From positions 1-6,788 of the forward strand of contig CAMLCX010000265.1 in the NCBI GenBank assembly GCA_946478635.1: 6,788 nt of DNA, written 5' to 3'. Shown here piece by piece: positions 6,161 through 6,788 of this stretch. Each line of letters begins with the position of its first letter. Position 1 is the first letter of the stretch. The stretch comes from an uncultured Pseudomonadota bacterium. GTDB taxonomy: Bacteria; Desulfobacterota_B; Binatia; UBA9968. Position numbers and translations under genes: made by a program. The notes below the pieces were generated by a model. That model was not told the origin of the DNA and made no database searches. It saw only the letters and a list, made by a program, of their open reading frames with translations.

Positions 6161-6179
6161 GCGCAAGCAGCCGTTGCGC
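6161..6179. promoter_or_regulatory. Inverted repeat in the divergent promoter region, candidate operator
   Basis: GCGCAA (6161-6166) and TTGCGC (6174-6179) form a perfect dyad with a 7-base spacer (19 bases overall), midway between the leftward binding-protein start and the rightward VOC start. The size and position suit a dimeric regulator controlling both transcripts, but no regulator gene is in the window. In GC-rich DNA a 6-base dyad can arise by chance. Confidence 0.35.
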
Positions 6180-6188
6180 CAGCCCAAC

Positions 6189-6217
6189 TTGTTTGACTCG
6201 GGGTCCTGATATATAGA
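6189..6217 (+). promoter_or_regulatory. Possible sigma70-like promoter for the VOC gene
   Basis: TTGTTT (6189-6194) and TATAGA (6212-6217) are separated by 17 bases, and the AT-rich GATATATAGA tract stands out in this GC-rich sequence. The predicted transcript start would fall close to the AGGAG ribosome site at 6226, giving a short leader. Both hexamers are imperfect; an overlapping TTGACT (6193-6198) is a better -35 but is too close to the same -10. Confidence 0.35.
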
Positions 6218-6225
6218 GGCGAAAC

Positions 6226-6230
6226 AGGAG
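6226..6230 (+). promoter_or_regulatory. Shine-Dalgarno site of the VOC gene
   Basis: AGGAG lies 8 bases before the ATG at 6239, which is near-ideal. It fixes the start of the partial VOC gene and argues against the antisense extension of the leftward binding protein through this region. Confidence 0.75.
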
Positions 6231-6238
6231 ACGATTAC

Positions 6239-6788
6239 ATGTCCAATGAAAATATCGGCGTCGCTCTCGAGCGCATCGACCACGGCGTCCTGCCGTCCAA
6301 CGATCTCGGCCGGGCGTTCCGTTTCTGGTCGACGTTCATGGGCGCGAAACTCGGTTTTCACGCCAACTTGAACGCCCGCGGCCTCAACCGCGAAGTGCCG
6401 ATGATCGTTTTCTTTACAGTGGCCAACCACTCCGGTTTTGGTCTCGCCTTGCAAGATTTCCGTCTATCTCCCGCGCCGGCGCGCCCTCTTGAAGGCGTGG
6501 TTTGGGGCTTCGAGGTCGCGGCCGAGAATCTTTCAGCGGCTGCGGCTGAAGCAGAGAGGCAAAAGATTCGCTGCGAGCGATTCGCCGATTATCCAGCCGC
6601 GAGCCCGATCAAGGAATCGTTATTTGCCCTCGACCCCGACGGCAACACAGTGGAGCTCTGTGTTCGAAAAGTGCCGTCGGAATTGCCGCAGCAGCAGGGC
6701 GCGATTCCGCTGCGCCGGATCAGTCACGTGCGAATCGAGGTCACCGATCTCGACCAGGCCCGCTCCTGGTACGGTGAGACCTTTGGCC
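6239..6788 (+). CDS. VOC-superfamily protein (glyoxalase / extradiol dioxygenase-like), 3' end missing
   Basis: The first 183 residues are visible and the frame runs open off the window end. Domain 1 (about residues 9-144) shows the vicinal-oxygen-chelate pattern: IDHGVLPSNDLGRAFRFW with His15 at the usual first metal position, and LDPDGNTVELCV with Glu139 at the usual C-terminal ligand position. A new VOC module then begins at residue 158 (LRRISHVRIEVTDLDQARSWY), with His163 matching His15. So the protein has at least two modules, as in type I extradiol ring-cleavage dioxygenases and in some glyoxalase- or hydroxyphenylpyruvate-dioxygenase-like proteins. In true extradiol enzymes the iron site is in the second domain, most of which is beyond the window, so the enzyme class cannot be settled. 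AGGAG eight bases upstream supports the start. It is transcribed divergently from the binding-protein operon and may share its regulation. Confidence 0.82.
   Translation, partial: MSNENIGVALERIDHGVLPSNDLGRAFRFWSTFMGAKLGFHANLNARGLNREVPMIVFFTVANHSGFGLALQDFRLSPAPARPLEGVVWGFEVAAENLSAAAAEAERQKIRCERFADYPAASPIKESLFALDPDGNTVELCVRKVPSELPQQQGAIPLRRISHVRIEVTDLDQARSWYGETFG

Noticed and set aside
6143..6454. Upstream extension of the leftward binding protein to 6454
   Set aside because: The added 104 residues are antisense to the VOC gene, which has a strong ribosome site and clear family motifs. The signal peptide beginning at 6136 with GAGAGG upstream is the natural start.

Overview
The window looks like chromosomal DNA of an uncultured soil or groundwater bacterium with moderately high GC (judged by eye). 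It has orphan NMT1/THI5-type substrate-binding proteins, an LLM flavoprotein, a dihydroxyphthalate-decarboxylase-like protein, a bicupin, a VOC protein and palindromic intergenic repeats. This mixture is reminiscent of Binatota/Desulfobacterota-like, Rokubacteria-like or betaproteobacterial genomes. The taxonomic guess is inference; no rRNA or other marker gene is present.

Layout. The left arm reads rightward: a double-cupin protein (102-980), a hairpin-rich palindromic repeat (1040-1126), an exported substrate-binding protein (1166-2137) and, 4 bp later, a short-chain dehydrogenase/reductase homologue (2142-2963). A convergent 161-bp gap (2964-3124) carries two palindromic elements that may end transcription from both sides. 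The middle arm reads leftward as a likely operon: a second exported substrate-binding protein (6136-5126), an LLM-class flavin-dependent oxidoreductase (5051-4098) and a 4,5-dihydroxyphthalate-decarboxylase-family protein (4096-3125), the last two separated by one base. A 102-bp divergent promoter region (6137-6238) separates this operon from a rightward VOC-superfamily (extradiol dioxygenase/glyoxalase-like) gene that runs off the window end.

How the genes may work together. Every recognisable gene fits capture or oxidative breakdown of a small organic, probably aromatic, compound: two binding proteins, a flavin monooxygenase-like enzyme, a decarboxylase-like protein and two candidate metal-dependent oxygenase folds (cupin and VOC). 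No ABC permease, ATPase or regulator is present, so the binding proteins must use partners encoded elsewhere or act otherwise. The substrate cannot be read from the sequence.

The most unusual item is the SDR homologue. It keeps the fold signature and the catalytic Ser, but the catalytic Tyr and Lys are Trp154 and Arg158, the tetrad Asn is Gly113, and the glycine motif and NNAG motif are altered. It looks like an intact pseudoenzyme or an SDR with changed chemistry. I found no tRNA, rRNA, CRISPR array, transposase or phage gene.
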